Positions 24,640-36,445 of a stretch of 64,000 nucleotides of DNA are shown in pieces. The translations under genes and the position numbers were made by a program. Within the stretch, counting starts at the first letter, position 1. Each line of letters starts with the position of its first letter. This DNA comes from Syngnathus acus (Eukaryota; Chordata; Actinopteri; Syngnathiformes; Syngnathidae). The stretch spans positions 11,314,918-11,378,917 of the forward strand of contig NC_051098.1 of the NCBI RefSeq assembly GCF_901709675.1, in the 5' to 3' direction. The notes beneath the pieces were generated by a model. The model was given only the letters and a program-made list of their open reading frames with translations. It was not told the DNA's origin and ran no database searches.

Positions 24640-25392
24640 CTCCAGCTCTAACCCTAACCCTAGCTCTAACCCTAACCCTAGCTCCAGCTCTAACCTAACC
24701 CTAGCTCTAACCCTAGCTCTAACCCTAGCTCTAGCCCTAACCCTACCTCTAACCCTAGCTCTAACCCTAACTCCAGCTCTAACCTAACCCTAGCTCTAAC
24801 ATTAACCCTAATCCTAGCTCTAACCCTAGCACTAACCCTAGCTCTAACCCTAACCCTAGCTCCAGCTCTAACCCTAGCTCTAACCCTAGCCCTAACCCTA
24901 CCTCTAACCCTAGCTCTAACCCTAGCTCCAGCTCTAACCTAACCCTAACCCTAACCCTAGCTCTAACATTAACCCTAATCCTAGCTCTAACCCTAGCACT
25001 AACCCTAGCTCTAACCCTAGCTCCAGCTCTAACCCTAGCTCTAACCCTAGCTCTAGCCCTAACCCTACCTCTAACCCTAGCTCTAACCCTAACCCTAGCT
25101 CCAGCTCTAACCTAACCCTAAACCTAGCTCTAACCCTAGCTCTAACCCTAACCCTAGCTCTAACCCTAGCTCTAACCTTAACCCTAGCTCTAACCCTAAC
25201 TCTAGCTCTAACCCTAACCCTAGCTCTAACCCTAACTCTAACCCTAGCTCCAGCTCTAACCCTAACCCGAGCTCTAACCCTAACCCTAGTCTAACCCTAG
25301 CTCTAACCCTAGCTCTAACCCTAACCCTAGTCTAACCCTTGCTCTAACTGTAGCTCTAACCCCAGCTCTAACCCTAGCACTAACCCTAAGAT
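24640..25392. repeat. Telomere-variant satellite (CTAACC/CTAGCT mixture)
   Basis: About 750 bp of CTAACC units mixed with CTAGCT and CCAGCT variants, giving many 12-mers of the form CTAACCCTAGCT. It is all in the C-rich orientation and lies between the inner and right arms of the hAT-like element. Confidence 0.95.
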
Positions 25393-26052
25393 TTAGTGAG
25401 GTGTATGGTTATATGGGGCAGCACACGAGCAACTGCGTTGCAAAGATTACCCAAAGAGCAGCATAATCTCCCCGTTGTTGCATAACGGCGTTTGCCTTCA
25501 TGCAATAAAGTTAGCCGCTAGCTTGGAGAAAACGTGCATAAAAGAAGTGATGTTTCAGTGAGTGGTTCTTTCTTTCCTTGGCAAATCGTAAATCGACATT
25601 CTGGCTTACATAGTTCACGCCAGGAGGGAGACGCAACACGTTCACTGACTGATCCGTTGATGCACGGGTGGAAGGAAGGCAGTTCACTCGTTGACTCGTT
25701 CGCGAACGGGAAAGTCCGGATTCGTTCCCTCACTGATCCGTTCTCGCGATGAACTGGAAATGCGAATCACTCACTCACAGATTCGTTCACTCACAGATCC
25801 ATTCAGTTGTCGAACGGGAAATGCAATTCACGACTCGTTCGTGAACGGGAAGTGACGTCATTTTCTTCTTCGTTTTCTTTTACGGTGAGGTGGCACCAGC
25901 TTCAATGGGCATTACCGACACCTACTGGTTAAAGTCATATGAAGGGAGAGGGAGGGAGGGAGGGGGAGGGAGGACGATTCGTTTGAACGAATATTTTGAG
26001 AACTGATTCTAAAGATTCAGTTCACTTAAAAGAACTGTAATGCACATCACTA

Positions 26053-26215
26053 TTTCAAACTAGGGTTTCAAAGTAGGGTTTCATACTTGGGTTAGGGTTT
26101 CAAAGTAGGGTTCATACTAGGGTTAGGGTTTCAAAGTAGGGTTTAAAGCTAGGGTTAGGGTTTCAAAGTACGGTTTAAAGCTAGGGTTAGGGCTTCAAAC
26201 TCGGGTTAGGGTTTC
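26053..26215. repeat. Telomere-like minisatellite (right flank)
   Basis: GGGTTAGGGTTTCAAAGTAGGGTTT-type units with few changes continue the array seen at 20395-20473. Confidence 0.8.
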
Positions 26216-27472
26216 AAGAGGACACAGAAGAGGAACGTGATGACAAGAATGGAGGAATTAACACACATAAGAAAAACTTGTAAAGATGCACAAGTATTGT
26301 ATTATATTACTTTATTCATCTTTTGTACAATGTAATTACAATACAAATATGTTGGTTTAAATACAAAAAAAGTCTGTAAATAAAGATTAAAAATAAACTT
26401 CACTGTTTTCTGTTACCATCACTAAACTAGTTTTACAATCAAGTTCATGAGGTCATTTAGTTTGCTTTGTTGCAATAACCTACATATAATTTAGAGGGTG
26501 TGTAAACAAGTCCAGTGAAAGAATATATTTTCAGTGAACAATAAAATAGGTTCTTGTTTCAAATATTTGTATTTGTTGGGTAGGTGGAGGGGGGGGGGGG
26601 GATAAGATTTGTCAGAAAACAAATCACCTGATAATTGGGAATTTCTTTTTAGACGGCAGCCTATCAAATAGCAACACTGCCTTATTAAAAAATATTTTAT
26701 AAATGAATCCTACTGAAAACAAGCACGGAACATTGTCACTAACTCTTCATACAGTTGAACTCCCATTGAGGCTTGCTTGTTTGGTAAATCTTGCTTATCA
26801 GACTGTAAATAAGGAATACTGTGCGCTAAAGTTGGAAAAATAAATACTTCAAAAGATGCAAGTTTGAAGAGTGGAGTAACAAGATTTGGAAATGGAGGAG
26901 GCAGACAGTCTGTTCTGTGGGAAAGATGACTTTTCCAAACTCACTTGTTCCCTCTCATCTTCATCATCATGTCGGTTCTCCATCTTCTGTTTTAATTAAA
27001 CACCGTTGCTTGACTTTTCTGGAAAAAGGTGGACGGCTACTATGAAGTGTCAGCTTAGGAATTTCTTCAATGCCTTTTAGCAAGAGAAATGTCCACCAAA
27101 GACAAAAGTGAAGTTCTATTGATTTGTCTGGAAAGAAAGCAAAAGTGCCCACTGTATGGGTGGGAGTATCATGCCACTATATACACGTGCCAGGCAACAT
27201 GATCCATTTCATCCATGGGTAGTATTTGGTTCCCGTAACATGCCCTGACTCTCGATTGCTACCTAAACAAATATAGATGACCTGCGTGGTCCTATTTGTT
27301 TGCCTCGTCCTTCTTAAGAGTTCAATAAAAATAAATATATGCGATAAAAAATATCTTAAGGAAACACTTAAACATGTTGGATTTGAGGAATATATAAGTT
27401 GTCAATGTAAAAAGAAAAAAAGTACAATAAATAAAATCATTTTGGCAATAAATCACAATGGGTCATCTAATG

Positions 27473-28023
27473 CAGTGATTCTCAACCAGTGTGCTATGAG
27501 AGATCATCAGTTGTGCCAGAAAAAAAAAAAATCCAAAGTCAATCATTTTTGACAAAAATTGTATAATTTTCTAATCCACCTTATTCCTGTGCTCCATGAG
27601 CTGATAATATTAAAAAGGTCAGCATTAATATTTAAAATATGGAGCATAACCTCTTCCTCGTCACAGGCGCTCACTAAAGCTTAATGACAAAAAACGCTAA
27701 CGCTACATAAAATCCAAATCATTGCGGCGATCCTTCCCCACAAAATAAAAAGGAGCACATTGAAGAAAGAAATTGCCACATTCTACGGGAATTCATGCAC
27801 ATTCTTGTTTCTCCACGAGAGCTCGCAAAAATAAGGTAGACATATATTTTGTTAACTTATCGATGCCAACACGGCAAAATAATAAAATGCTCTTCCACCA
27901 GATGTCTGAAGGTACGTGATTAACCTGTACCTCTGGAGAATTATTTTTCTAAGTGGTGAGCCGCAATTTTTTTTTTCCGATGTGAAATATGTGCATTGGC
28001 TCAATAAAGGTTGAAAAACACTG
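27473..28023. mobile_element. hAT (Charlie-type) miniature element
   Basis: The left end CAGTGATTCTCAACC and right end GGTTGAAAAACACTG are imperfect terminal inverted repeats of the CAGTGGTTCTCAACC kind. Next to the left end is GTGTGCTATGAGAGATCATC, familiar from vertebrate Charlie-type elements. The 8 bases on each side do not match well, so the target duplication has decayed. About 550 bp with no transposase frame. Confidence 0.65.
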
Positions 28024-28033
28024 CTTTTAGGTC

Positions 28034-28363
28034 CAGTGGCTGTAAAAAGTCTACACACCCCTGTTCAAATGTAGTTTTGAGATTTGAGATAGAAAAAAAG
28101 AACTAAGTACTTTAAAAACATGACCTATAATCTGTACGACTTAATTGAAAAAAAAAAAATTGAGAAGGGAGGTAATATACAACTAAAATACTGTGGTTGC
28201 ATAAGTGTGCACACCCTTAACCCTGCACATGTCCATCTATGTTATCTTTGTTTCTTTCTACTGCTACTCTCAAAAATATTTTTTCAATTAGATTGTTTAG
28301 GTCATGGTCAGAATAAAGGTTTAAAAAGTTTTGCAGGGCTGTGTAGACATTTTATATCCACTG
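28034..28363. mobile_element. Tc1-like miniature inverted-repeat element
   Basis: The left end CAGTGGCTGTAAAAAGTCTA and right end (reverse complement) CAGTGGATATAAAATGTCTA are inverted repeats, and a TA follows the right end. The interior has GTTGCATAAGTGTGCACACCC, known from fish Tc1 copies. About 330 bp, deletion derivative. Confidence 0.7.
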
Positions 28364-28806
28364 TACGTACAATCGGTTCTCAAGATTAACAAGAGCATTA
28401 ATCTGTTCATCAGTCAAAGCAAGAATGATTTCAGTTCTTCACAAGGATTTTCTCACCACAACAAATACTGCCAAAATCAGTCCGTGGGATTGGAATGCAT
28501 CTGAGTCACCTCTGAAAGAAAGCAACTGAGCGTGTCGCCAAGTGACACAGTCGATGTGTGAAGGGACTTGCAGCTGGTAAAGAAAGTAAAGCCGAAGTGC
28601 AGACATGAAAGCCAGAACGAGCCGGAAACGAGGCGGTGTGGCAGGATTTAGATCATCACATGATCCGTTTGAGATGTGAAAAGTTCCCAGCGGCAGCCCG
28701 GAGATGTGTAAAGCGCTTGTTGGAGCTTCAAGAAAGCAACATCGTTGTGGTGCCGCGGCGTTTCAGGACAGAGATGCTGGAATTAGCACCGAGCTTTCTC
28801 CTCACC

Positions 28807-31800
28807 TTATAGCTCTATCTCAAAAGTCTTCTGCAGGTTGTTCGAAAACGGGTTGGCCGCCGCCGGGCTTTTGTTCCCAGGTGCCTGAGCTGACGGTTTG
28901 GTGCTCTCAAGTGCCGCCCACTGGGCCTCAAAACGCTCATCATCTTGGGAATTATTGGTCACGGGAGCAGTCAGATGGCTGCCTTCTGGCGGCCAGCTGC
29001 TCGTGCTGCCAGCATTGTTAGCGTTTCCGTTCTGAAGGGCTGCGGAGGCGCCGCTGTGGGTGGGGAGACCGTTCATGGCTGTTGAAAGTGGAGGGGTGGA
29101 GGGGAATGGTATGGAAAAGCCTCCAGTGGGAACTCCTGAGTAAGGGTGTTGGGTCCCGCCCAATCCGAGCGAGCCCACTTTAGGCCCTCCGACTCCGGAG
29201 CCGATGACACCTCCCGTACCAGATGACCCAGTGGCCGTGCAGAAGACATTGGCCACCATTTGCGACGGCGTGATTCCGACCACGGGTACACTGACATTTG
29301 GATAAGTCATACTGCTCGCCAAGCCCGGCATGTAGGTTTGCATGGGAACAAAAGCCGGTTGGACGGGCTGACCGGCGAACATGCCCACAGGAGCCGAAGT
29401 GGCGTCGAAAGCCAAAGGAAAGGGCTGCAAGATGCTTGGGAGGGAGCCTCGGGGTCCCCCCGCGAGGGAGGGCTGAATCATCTGGGCTCCCGACATACTG
29501 GGACCGGACATGGTGGGGATGGACATGGAAGGCAAAGACATAGGGGGGCTTGAAATTGGAGGGCCGGGTATGAGGGGGACGGATGATATGGACATTGGTG
29601 GGAGGGGCTGAGCTGAGAGAGCAGACGGGCCCGCGATGAGCGGTTTGGACATGGTACCGAGCGACACCGGGGCCAGACTCGTTATCTGCTGACTCGATAC
29701 AGACGGTGGCCCCGGAATAGTGGGGATGGTAGGACCCGGTGGGGGTGTCTGCTGGGACCTGACTGCCTTGGAGACCTCTTCTAGCCATCGCTCCGCCTCG
29801 GAGGGTGTGCGTTTATGTCCGCTCTGCAATGCCGTGGATGCTGAAGGAGAGTGGAGAGGAGGATCTGGCTGAACCCAAGATGATGTGGCTGAAAGGAAAA
29901 AAGTGGATGGCATTTGTGAAAGTGAGCCTAAGATTTACTTTGGGTGTGTATTATTGAAAACACCGTGTTACCCTGTATCGGCGCTGGAGGAGGAGGCAAG
30001 GCTGGAGGCACGACGCAGGTTGGCAGAGCATTCGCAGGTGGGCAATGGTTGGAGAAAGGGTCCTCGGATGGCTTTGTGAAGGAGGTGTTGATCTGGCTAC
30101 ACAGCTCATTAATGTCTCCCTCGCCGGACAAATTCATGTCCACCTCTAGTACTAGCAAGGAAGGAGCACACAAAAGGCAAGTGGGAGGATGAAAAAAAAG
30201 GAAGAATGCAGCAGACACAAACCAGATGAAGACAACTGCAGTAAATGAAGTAAGGAAAAAAAATTGCAGCATATGAAATGAAAAAGAAACAACCAAAGCG
30301 CATCTTAGTGGCAGCTACTGTTTTTAACTTCAACTCACCGGGATTCTTGGTTTCAAAGTCGGTCTTGCGTTGCAGAGTGGATGGCAGGTCATTGAGGCGA
30401 AGTGACAGCTGTCTCTTGAAGGGAGAGTTCTTCTGGCTCAGAGCTGGAAATCCCCGGAATGAGCCTTGGCGCACCAGTTGCTCGATGGGTGCGTGGCGGC
30501 GGGGGATGGCGTGAGGTCCGCCGGGTTCTGCCGCGCCCTCGGGTGGGGAGGCTGTTCCGGGGGGAAGGGCTGCGTGAACAGAGGGCTGGTCTGGAGGAAG
30601 GAGACAGGAACCACAGTCAGGTAAACACACCTTAGTAGCTTTCATTTGGATTTCAAAAAATAAACAAAAGGGGGAAATATTTATTTCTCAGGACCTCACC
30701 TTTGTTCTTCTCCGGCATTTTGTCATCTCGTTCACTGCCGCTGCCGTGGGCACTGCACCCAGAGTTGGCGCGGAAGGAGCCCTCGCGTACGAATGAGGTG
30801 CGGCTAGCATCAAAAGATGCCGTCACGCCGCACTCTTTTTCCCGTCGCTGTTTCCTCTCCAAACAGGCAGCAAAGGCACAGCCGACTGCATGGCTAAGTC
30901 TCTCCCCCTAATGCAGCGGAAATAAAAACAGCACCAACTAAGATGTGACTGATGATTAGAACTCTAACAAGGGAGCAATTTTTTATTTTGGTTGAACAAA
31001 TGTGTTTTAAAAGCCTTCATTGATTTTTTTTTTTTTTTTGGTCTAGGGAGCTTTGTAAAAAAAAAAAGTATTTTTTAACAAATGTATTTTAAAAGCCTTC
31101 ATTGATTTTTTTTTCTTTTGTCTAGGGAGTTTTGTTAAAAGTTTTTTTTTTAACAAATGTTTTTTAAAAGCCTTCATTGATTTTTTTTTCTTTTGTCTAG
31201 GGAGTTTTGTAAAAAGTATTCACAGACAGAAACTTTTAAAAAATGAAAGAATTAATACAAAAGGTCAAACAAGAAGCGAGACAAAGAAGCTTGTCGCTTC
31301 CCCCCTCACCGAGTCTTTGAGAGCCATGAAGCAGTGGCACATCCAACGTCTGGTGGTGCCGTCTCTGCAGATGTAGGAGAATGCCTTGTCATAATTTCGA
31401 TCCGGGGCACAGAAGGAGACTTTCTCGATAGTCTGGTCCACAATCAGGTCCTGGAACAATAAAGAGACATCAGTTTGACCAAGATGGGTTGAGAGTCAAA
31501 TCCATTGCAGTGCTGAGTAAACTGATCCAATACCTAACCGGCTATTTCCAAAGGCTTTTTTTCAGCCCTACCTATAAAAGTCTCTCACAACAGACTGTTG
31601 ACACTGCGGCCTCTTAAAATCTCTGGGATGTTTGTTCCACTCGTCTCTCCTTCTATGAAAGGTTTATTCAGCCTGCCTCGGTGTCTACAGAGCAGACTTG
31701 GAGGGGGGTATCGCTTTCTTAGTGTATATTTAGGGGCCCCGAGCTCACTTCTTTGACACTCCAAAAACACACCAAAAAAAGGGAAGCACAACACAAGAGC

Positions 31801-34641
31801 CGAGAGGCTGATGAAAGGGCCAAAGAAAGACAGAAAGGCTCACACACGCATCCACTCACATCCTTTTTGGCCTCGGAAAACAAAGAAAGGCGTGGAAGAG
31901 GGGGAGAGAGAGAATAAGGGAAAATGGATAAAAAGAAAGAGGGCCATTCACAGTGGACAGTGAGTGAATGCAGGGAGCTGCTGGTACCAAGGTGAAAGGC
32001 AGTGCAAGCTTTTGTTTTTTTCCAGACAACTGACTGTGGTCATGTGATGTCTGCTTTTGATTCAATGTGCAACCAAGGCTAGATAGCGTCAGGGTTCAGG
32101 TAACAACCAATCACAGCTCAAGCGTGCGTGTGTGGTCTTCTAACTATAAAGTGAAAAGAAGCGTAAGGAGCTTCTCCATTGAACTGACTCGCTCCTTTAT
32201 TCCCTGCAGCTCTTTAGCATGATCTACTTTCAAAAGAGTTCCCGGTGAGTTGCTCTCACACAGGGTGGCCTCTCAGTCACCAGACATTCCTTAAGAACAA
32301 TTTTATATCTGAGCTTCTCCTCCCGCACTATAGGACCAAGACGAGTGGGAGAACATGTTTATATTTAAGCTTTTCACTTCATTAGGTACGACACCATCTA
32401 AGCAATACAAGAGGAATAATTATAAACTCATTTATCACTCTTTGACGTCTATAACTGTCAATGGCACTGAATGAGGTAAAATACTAAAAAATAAAAAAAA
32501 TGCTTTGTGCAAGGTTCTTCTATAGTGTCTCACATAATTCAAACTATACAACTAAACACAATAAACAAAAGATACCCTGCTGAAAGAGTCAATCCAGTGA
32601 GTTAGTATCTTTGTAAAGGTTGGATTTACAATTCAGCTGAGCTAATAAAGGTTTTCTCAGTCAAGCGTGCAAGGTCACATTTGTTTTCTTTGTACTAATA
32701 AAAAAAAGGCAAGTGAATAGATGTAAAACATTTAATTGGGGAAAAAAAACATGCTTACCTTTGTCTTATCATCAACCACCCTGAGTCCGTCGGCGGAAAC
32801 CCACAATACTGCCTTTACTGTCTTCTTCCCGCTCTACAAAGACCCAAACAAACAGAAGAGAATGAATGCTGCACAGGAAGGTTCACTAATAAACTCATTC
32901 TAGCAGTGATGTCATCAAAAGCTATTGTTAGTGTGTCGAGGTTCTTGCCATGCTAATGATGTAAACTTACGGTACGGGGTGTGAATGGAAGAAATGAGAG
33001 AGGAGGGCCATGAAAAGGTTTTTTTACCCCAAACCTCAGAACACAAGGTCCAAGTCAATACTTTTAAGAGGTCTGCGGAATTGTGACCGTGTGAGTCAGG
33101 CAAAGCGTTAAATAATTCTCTTTGAACCATTGTGTAGCAGAACAGAGTCCTAGTTATTGCATAATCCCACCGAGAGAAAAAGAGCAGAATAGACAGGAAG
33201 CAATTTATGGAAGCAGGAGTTAAAGTGGGAGCTAAATGAGGAGGTGTGGGCGAGGAATTTATTAATAAAAAGAGACTCGAGAGTTTTTATTGAAAAGCTG
33301 GAGCGTTGGAAAGACAGATGAGATGTAAACATGGCAATGTTTACTTCTTGCAAAAATAACATTGCACATCTCTAAACAAGCCTCAGCCAATGTGTTTATT
33401 TTTCTGACATCTGCTTCTGTCAAATGGGTCATGATAAAAAATGATGTTTTCCAGACAACACTATTTTGTGTATTTTGATTTATGTGTCTCCGATCTATAC
33501 TGTAAATACAAGTCAAAGCCTCTAACCAAACTAAACTGCAGAAAATAATGAAAGTATGTGTTTGCACAAGATTGTGTGTTGGTCATATACTCACAATTTT
33601 AAGCTTTTTCACCGCCTCCTCGCACACATGCATCCCTCTAGACTCCTCCACTTCCACCAAGCCCAGGTACTGCAGAGCAAAGTATGAACAGTATATTAAT
33701 TTGAAATCGACTCCATTAACTTCACTGTCTGTTTTAATTACTTGTTCATTGAAGGAGAAGAAAAGCGACCATCCAAGCGGTTCTATATTATGTTGGAGCT
33801 ATTAATGATGACGGGACAGAAAGGAAGCAAGACTGAAGTCATCTATGACCTGAAGAACTATTTTTCTATTTTACAGGATTTTTTTTCCAAATTTCCCCCA
33901 TAGGGAATTTATAATGAATGTCTGTCATGTTTAAAAATAAAATAAAATAAAATAAAATGGGGGTTTGTGAAAACTATTTTTTTGTATTGTGGACCCCTTG
34001 ATGATATTGCCCCCCACAGCCCCCCCCAAGTAATAAATCCTAGCTCCGCCAGTGCCAGCAGGGACATTACTCCTATAACTCTATTTGTCCAACAATATTG
34101 TAGTATATTAAAGTATAAAAACCCTTTTGTGTAAGACCGTAAGAACAAACAGCAGGTGTGAAAGGATTTATTTATTTTTTTAAACATCTCTGAGAAACAA
34201 GAACTTCCATATTTTACTAGACTATAAGCTTCTCCCCCCTCTGGTTTCTCTATTCAAGGTCTCTTCATTATGTGCTCCTTTTATCTGATACTGTATGACT
34301 CAGTCTTAGCTCACATCTCCTTGAGCCTCTTTATCGCCTTTCCATGTTGCCGTCTCACAAAGAGTCATTTCATCCTGCCTCCTCAAATCCATAACTCAAT
34401 AAAGGTCATTGTTTCTCCAGCTCTTCTCTCCTCTGGGGCGGAGGTTATCGATTACAAAAGGGAAACAGGCCTTTGCTTTTCTCACTGGTAAAATATTGAG
34501 GGTTATGAGGCTTACCCGTACAGAGAAGTTACATTTGCCCCTGCGTACAGCCTCCTCGTCTGCCTGCCACTGATGCGGTCTGCTGGCCTCGGGTACATAG
34601 GTGGGCTTCTTCCTCCTCAGGCTCTGACGAAGCTTGTTCAT
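28807..34641 (-). CDS. numbl: NUMB-like protein (endocytic adaptor with PTB domain)
   Basis: NUMB and NUMBL are cortical adaptors that antagonise Notch and link cargo to AP-2 and EH-domain proteins. Coding exons on the minus strand: 34516-34641, 33595-33669, 32759-32833, 31310-31450, 30700-30907, 30339-30590, 29972-30145, 28807-29888. The start is [20 protein letters not shown]; the PTB domain covers roughly residues 20-170 ([66 protein letters not shown]). Then follow [12 protein letters not shown], the aPKC-type motif [13 protein letters not shown], a long Pro/Ser/Met-rich region, an internal [24 protein letters not shown], and the C-terminal [15 protein letters not shown] with NPF for EH domains. 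[17 protein letters not shown] favours NUMBL over NUMB. The exon encoding the NUMB PTB insert (FFKGFFGK type) was not seen. The N terminus may be longer, see 41004-41044. Confidence 0.94.
30976..31220. repeat. Intronic minisatellite, ~3 units of 65-75 bp
   Basis: The string TTTTAAAAGCCTTCATTGAT, followed by a T run and GTCTAGGGAG(C/T)TTTG, occurs three times in a numbl intron. Units differ mainly in A and T run length. Confidence 0.85.
33950..34062 (-). mobile_element. DNA transposon end relic
   Basis: On the minus strand CACTGGCGGAGCTAGGATTT is followed by a G run and GGGGTCCAC. This is the style of a common fish DNA transposon terminus. Only the end is left, in a numbl intron. Confidence 0.4.
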
Positions 34642-35432
34642 CTCCGGCGTCACGTGCTCCCTGGTGCTGTTGACATAGACAAAAAAAAAAATCAAAATAA
34701 ATTAATAATTAGGTTTTTTTTTCTATTAAGTTGAATATTTGCAATCTGCATAGAAGTATAAATAAAAGTACTACAAAAAAAATATGATAATTCTCCACAT
34801 CGGTACGTTATGACTTTTTGTGGTTACCTTTACTACTTTATATGAGAGGATTAAATATTTGGAATAGAATATTAGGACTCTTTTCAGCCCATATATGGGA
34901 TCTCAAGATTGTGAAGATGTACCTAATAATGTGTCCAGTGGGTGAAAAAAAACAGCAAAGCTAGTAAAAAAAAAAAAAAAAATCTTCATTCAGACTGTGC
35001 ACTTGGAAATCAACACGGAAACTACTCCCTAAATACTATGTATAGTGTCAGTGCTGTCTAATTAGGAGCCTTCAGCATCTATACTCTGTACAGCGACGCT
35101 AATTTCCCTGCACAATGAAACGTGACACCATTCAAACCGAGGCTGCTTTTAAGGATAATTACATTCATTTCCCCGACAGTCACATTTGCCACGGGAGAGG
35201 GTCTGGCGTGCATCGAAAACATTTCTCTCGCCCAAAGCTGAAATTTCATCATGGTTCTTTGCAGCATCTCACTATTTATGCAAATTGTTTACATTCCTGA
35301 AATAGTCCTGTCTCATTATATACAGAAGACTACCATGATGAAACGTTCATTTAATCAGTTGGTCATAGAGAAACTAAACATTTTCATCTCATTCAAGAGT
35401 TCAAAGTAACAAAGAGGCAAATATTTTCTTAC

Positions 35433-35497
35433 TGTCCGGGTGGCCCAGAAAGCGGCTTGTTGGCTACAACAGGGTGTAAAATTGCGCTTCCTCCACA
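35433..35497 (-). other. numbl: Candidate numbl 5' UTR exon
   Basis: On the minus strand, TTATCTGCCTTCAG precedes a 65-nt stretch ending CCCGGACA and followed by GTAAGAAAA. It would splice to the acceptor at 34666, which lies 25 nt before the MNKL start. No start codon in frame is evident. The evidence is splice motifs only. Confidence 0.4.
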
Positions 35498-36399
35498 CTG
35501 AAGGCAGATAATGTCCATAACGTAAGCATAAAATCTACAGCGTGAAGAGATGAGAAAGCTCCCAGAACTACACATGAGGGTCAGCGTGCACATTCAAATA
35601 TATATACACATGCAGACACATCACTTCTAATCATCACTGCTGCAGTTGTGGTAATATCTAGCGTACCGGAAGCGTGTGTATAAATTTACACTCGTTCTCA
35701 CCTCACGGGCGCGTGTGTAATGTGGATTACTGATACGCGACGGCTGCAAAACAGCTCGAGTGGCATTACTCATTCCTGGCATGTGAGTTATGCGCTCTGT
35801 GCCAGGAATGGACACACACACACACACCGTCAATGCGCACACACGCTGTAACTTGTGCCATTTATTTCCAGAAACAGTAACAAGCACCCACGGCATAGCA
35901 GTCAAAGAGGCCCGTATTTATTTTTCCGAGCATCACAATGCAAAACGATGAAGTTCGGAACAACGTTGTAGTGAAAGTCGGGGGGGTGGAGACGTTACTG
36001 AGCATGCAACTTGTAAACCACTTTCCATAGTTGTGACCTCACCCTGTCAACAAGAACCATATGCAGGATTTTCTGCAGCAGCAAAAGAACGTACAGTACA
36101 ATGAAACATGAATAAATAAAAAGGTCCAAATGAGAACATTGCGGTCATAAAGCCATCAGCACCTTTGAGTAGACTACACAAACCAGTGGCGTGATGCCAA
36201 AAGAAAAACAGTAATTTCCCGTCCAGACATCTGCAATACATTAGTCCACGCTACTTCTACAGGGATGTGATATTTTGTAGAATCTGAAGTCTCTTTACCT
36301 AAACTCACGGGCCTCACAATTGCCCAAAAAACAACCCACACACTAGACGACATAAATAAAGATGATTTGAAATCTCATTCCTAACGTTCCTCCATTTTG

Positions 36400-36445
36400 T
36401 GATCCTGTTCAAGGTCGCAGCAGTGGAGCTGGATCTTATTCTAGC
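36400..36445 (+). mobile_element. Short relic of the fish SINE body
   Basis: TGATCCTGTTCAAGGTCGCAG..GGAGCTG..CTTATTCTAGCTG resembles the TCCTGTTCAGGGTCGC...GAGCC(T)ATCCCAGCTG block of the tRNA-derived fish repeat. It is too short to delimit. Confidence 0.35.

Larger units (their letters stand above)
20474..26052. mobile_element. 5.6 kb hAT-like non-autonomous element with long inverted arms
   Basis: The left end starts TAGTGTTGG and the right end, read on the minus strand, starts TAGTGATGTG. The same 8 bp, TTTCAAAC, flank both sides (20466-20473 and 26053-26060), which fits the 8-bp target duplications and TAGTG-type ends of hAT elements. The arms at 20474-21066 and about 25447-26052 are inverted copies, near identical in large parts (CAACCAGTAGGTGTCGGTAATG..., GTTCGCGAACGAGTCAACG). 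An older, more diverged inverted copy lies at about 23565-24295. No transposase frame is visible, so it would need to be moved in trans. A caveat is that TTTCAAAC is also part of the host minisatellite. Confidence 0.65.
26216..28806 (-). other. numbl: numbl 3' UTR and/or downstream intergenic DNA
   Basis: No coding exon is seen. If numbl has a long 3' UTR it would run through here; minus-strand AATAAA occurs as TTTATT near 26306 and elsewhere. The stretch includes a complete-looking hAT (Charlie-type) miniature element and, ten bases further on, a Tc1-like one. Confidence 0.4.
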
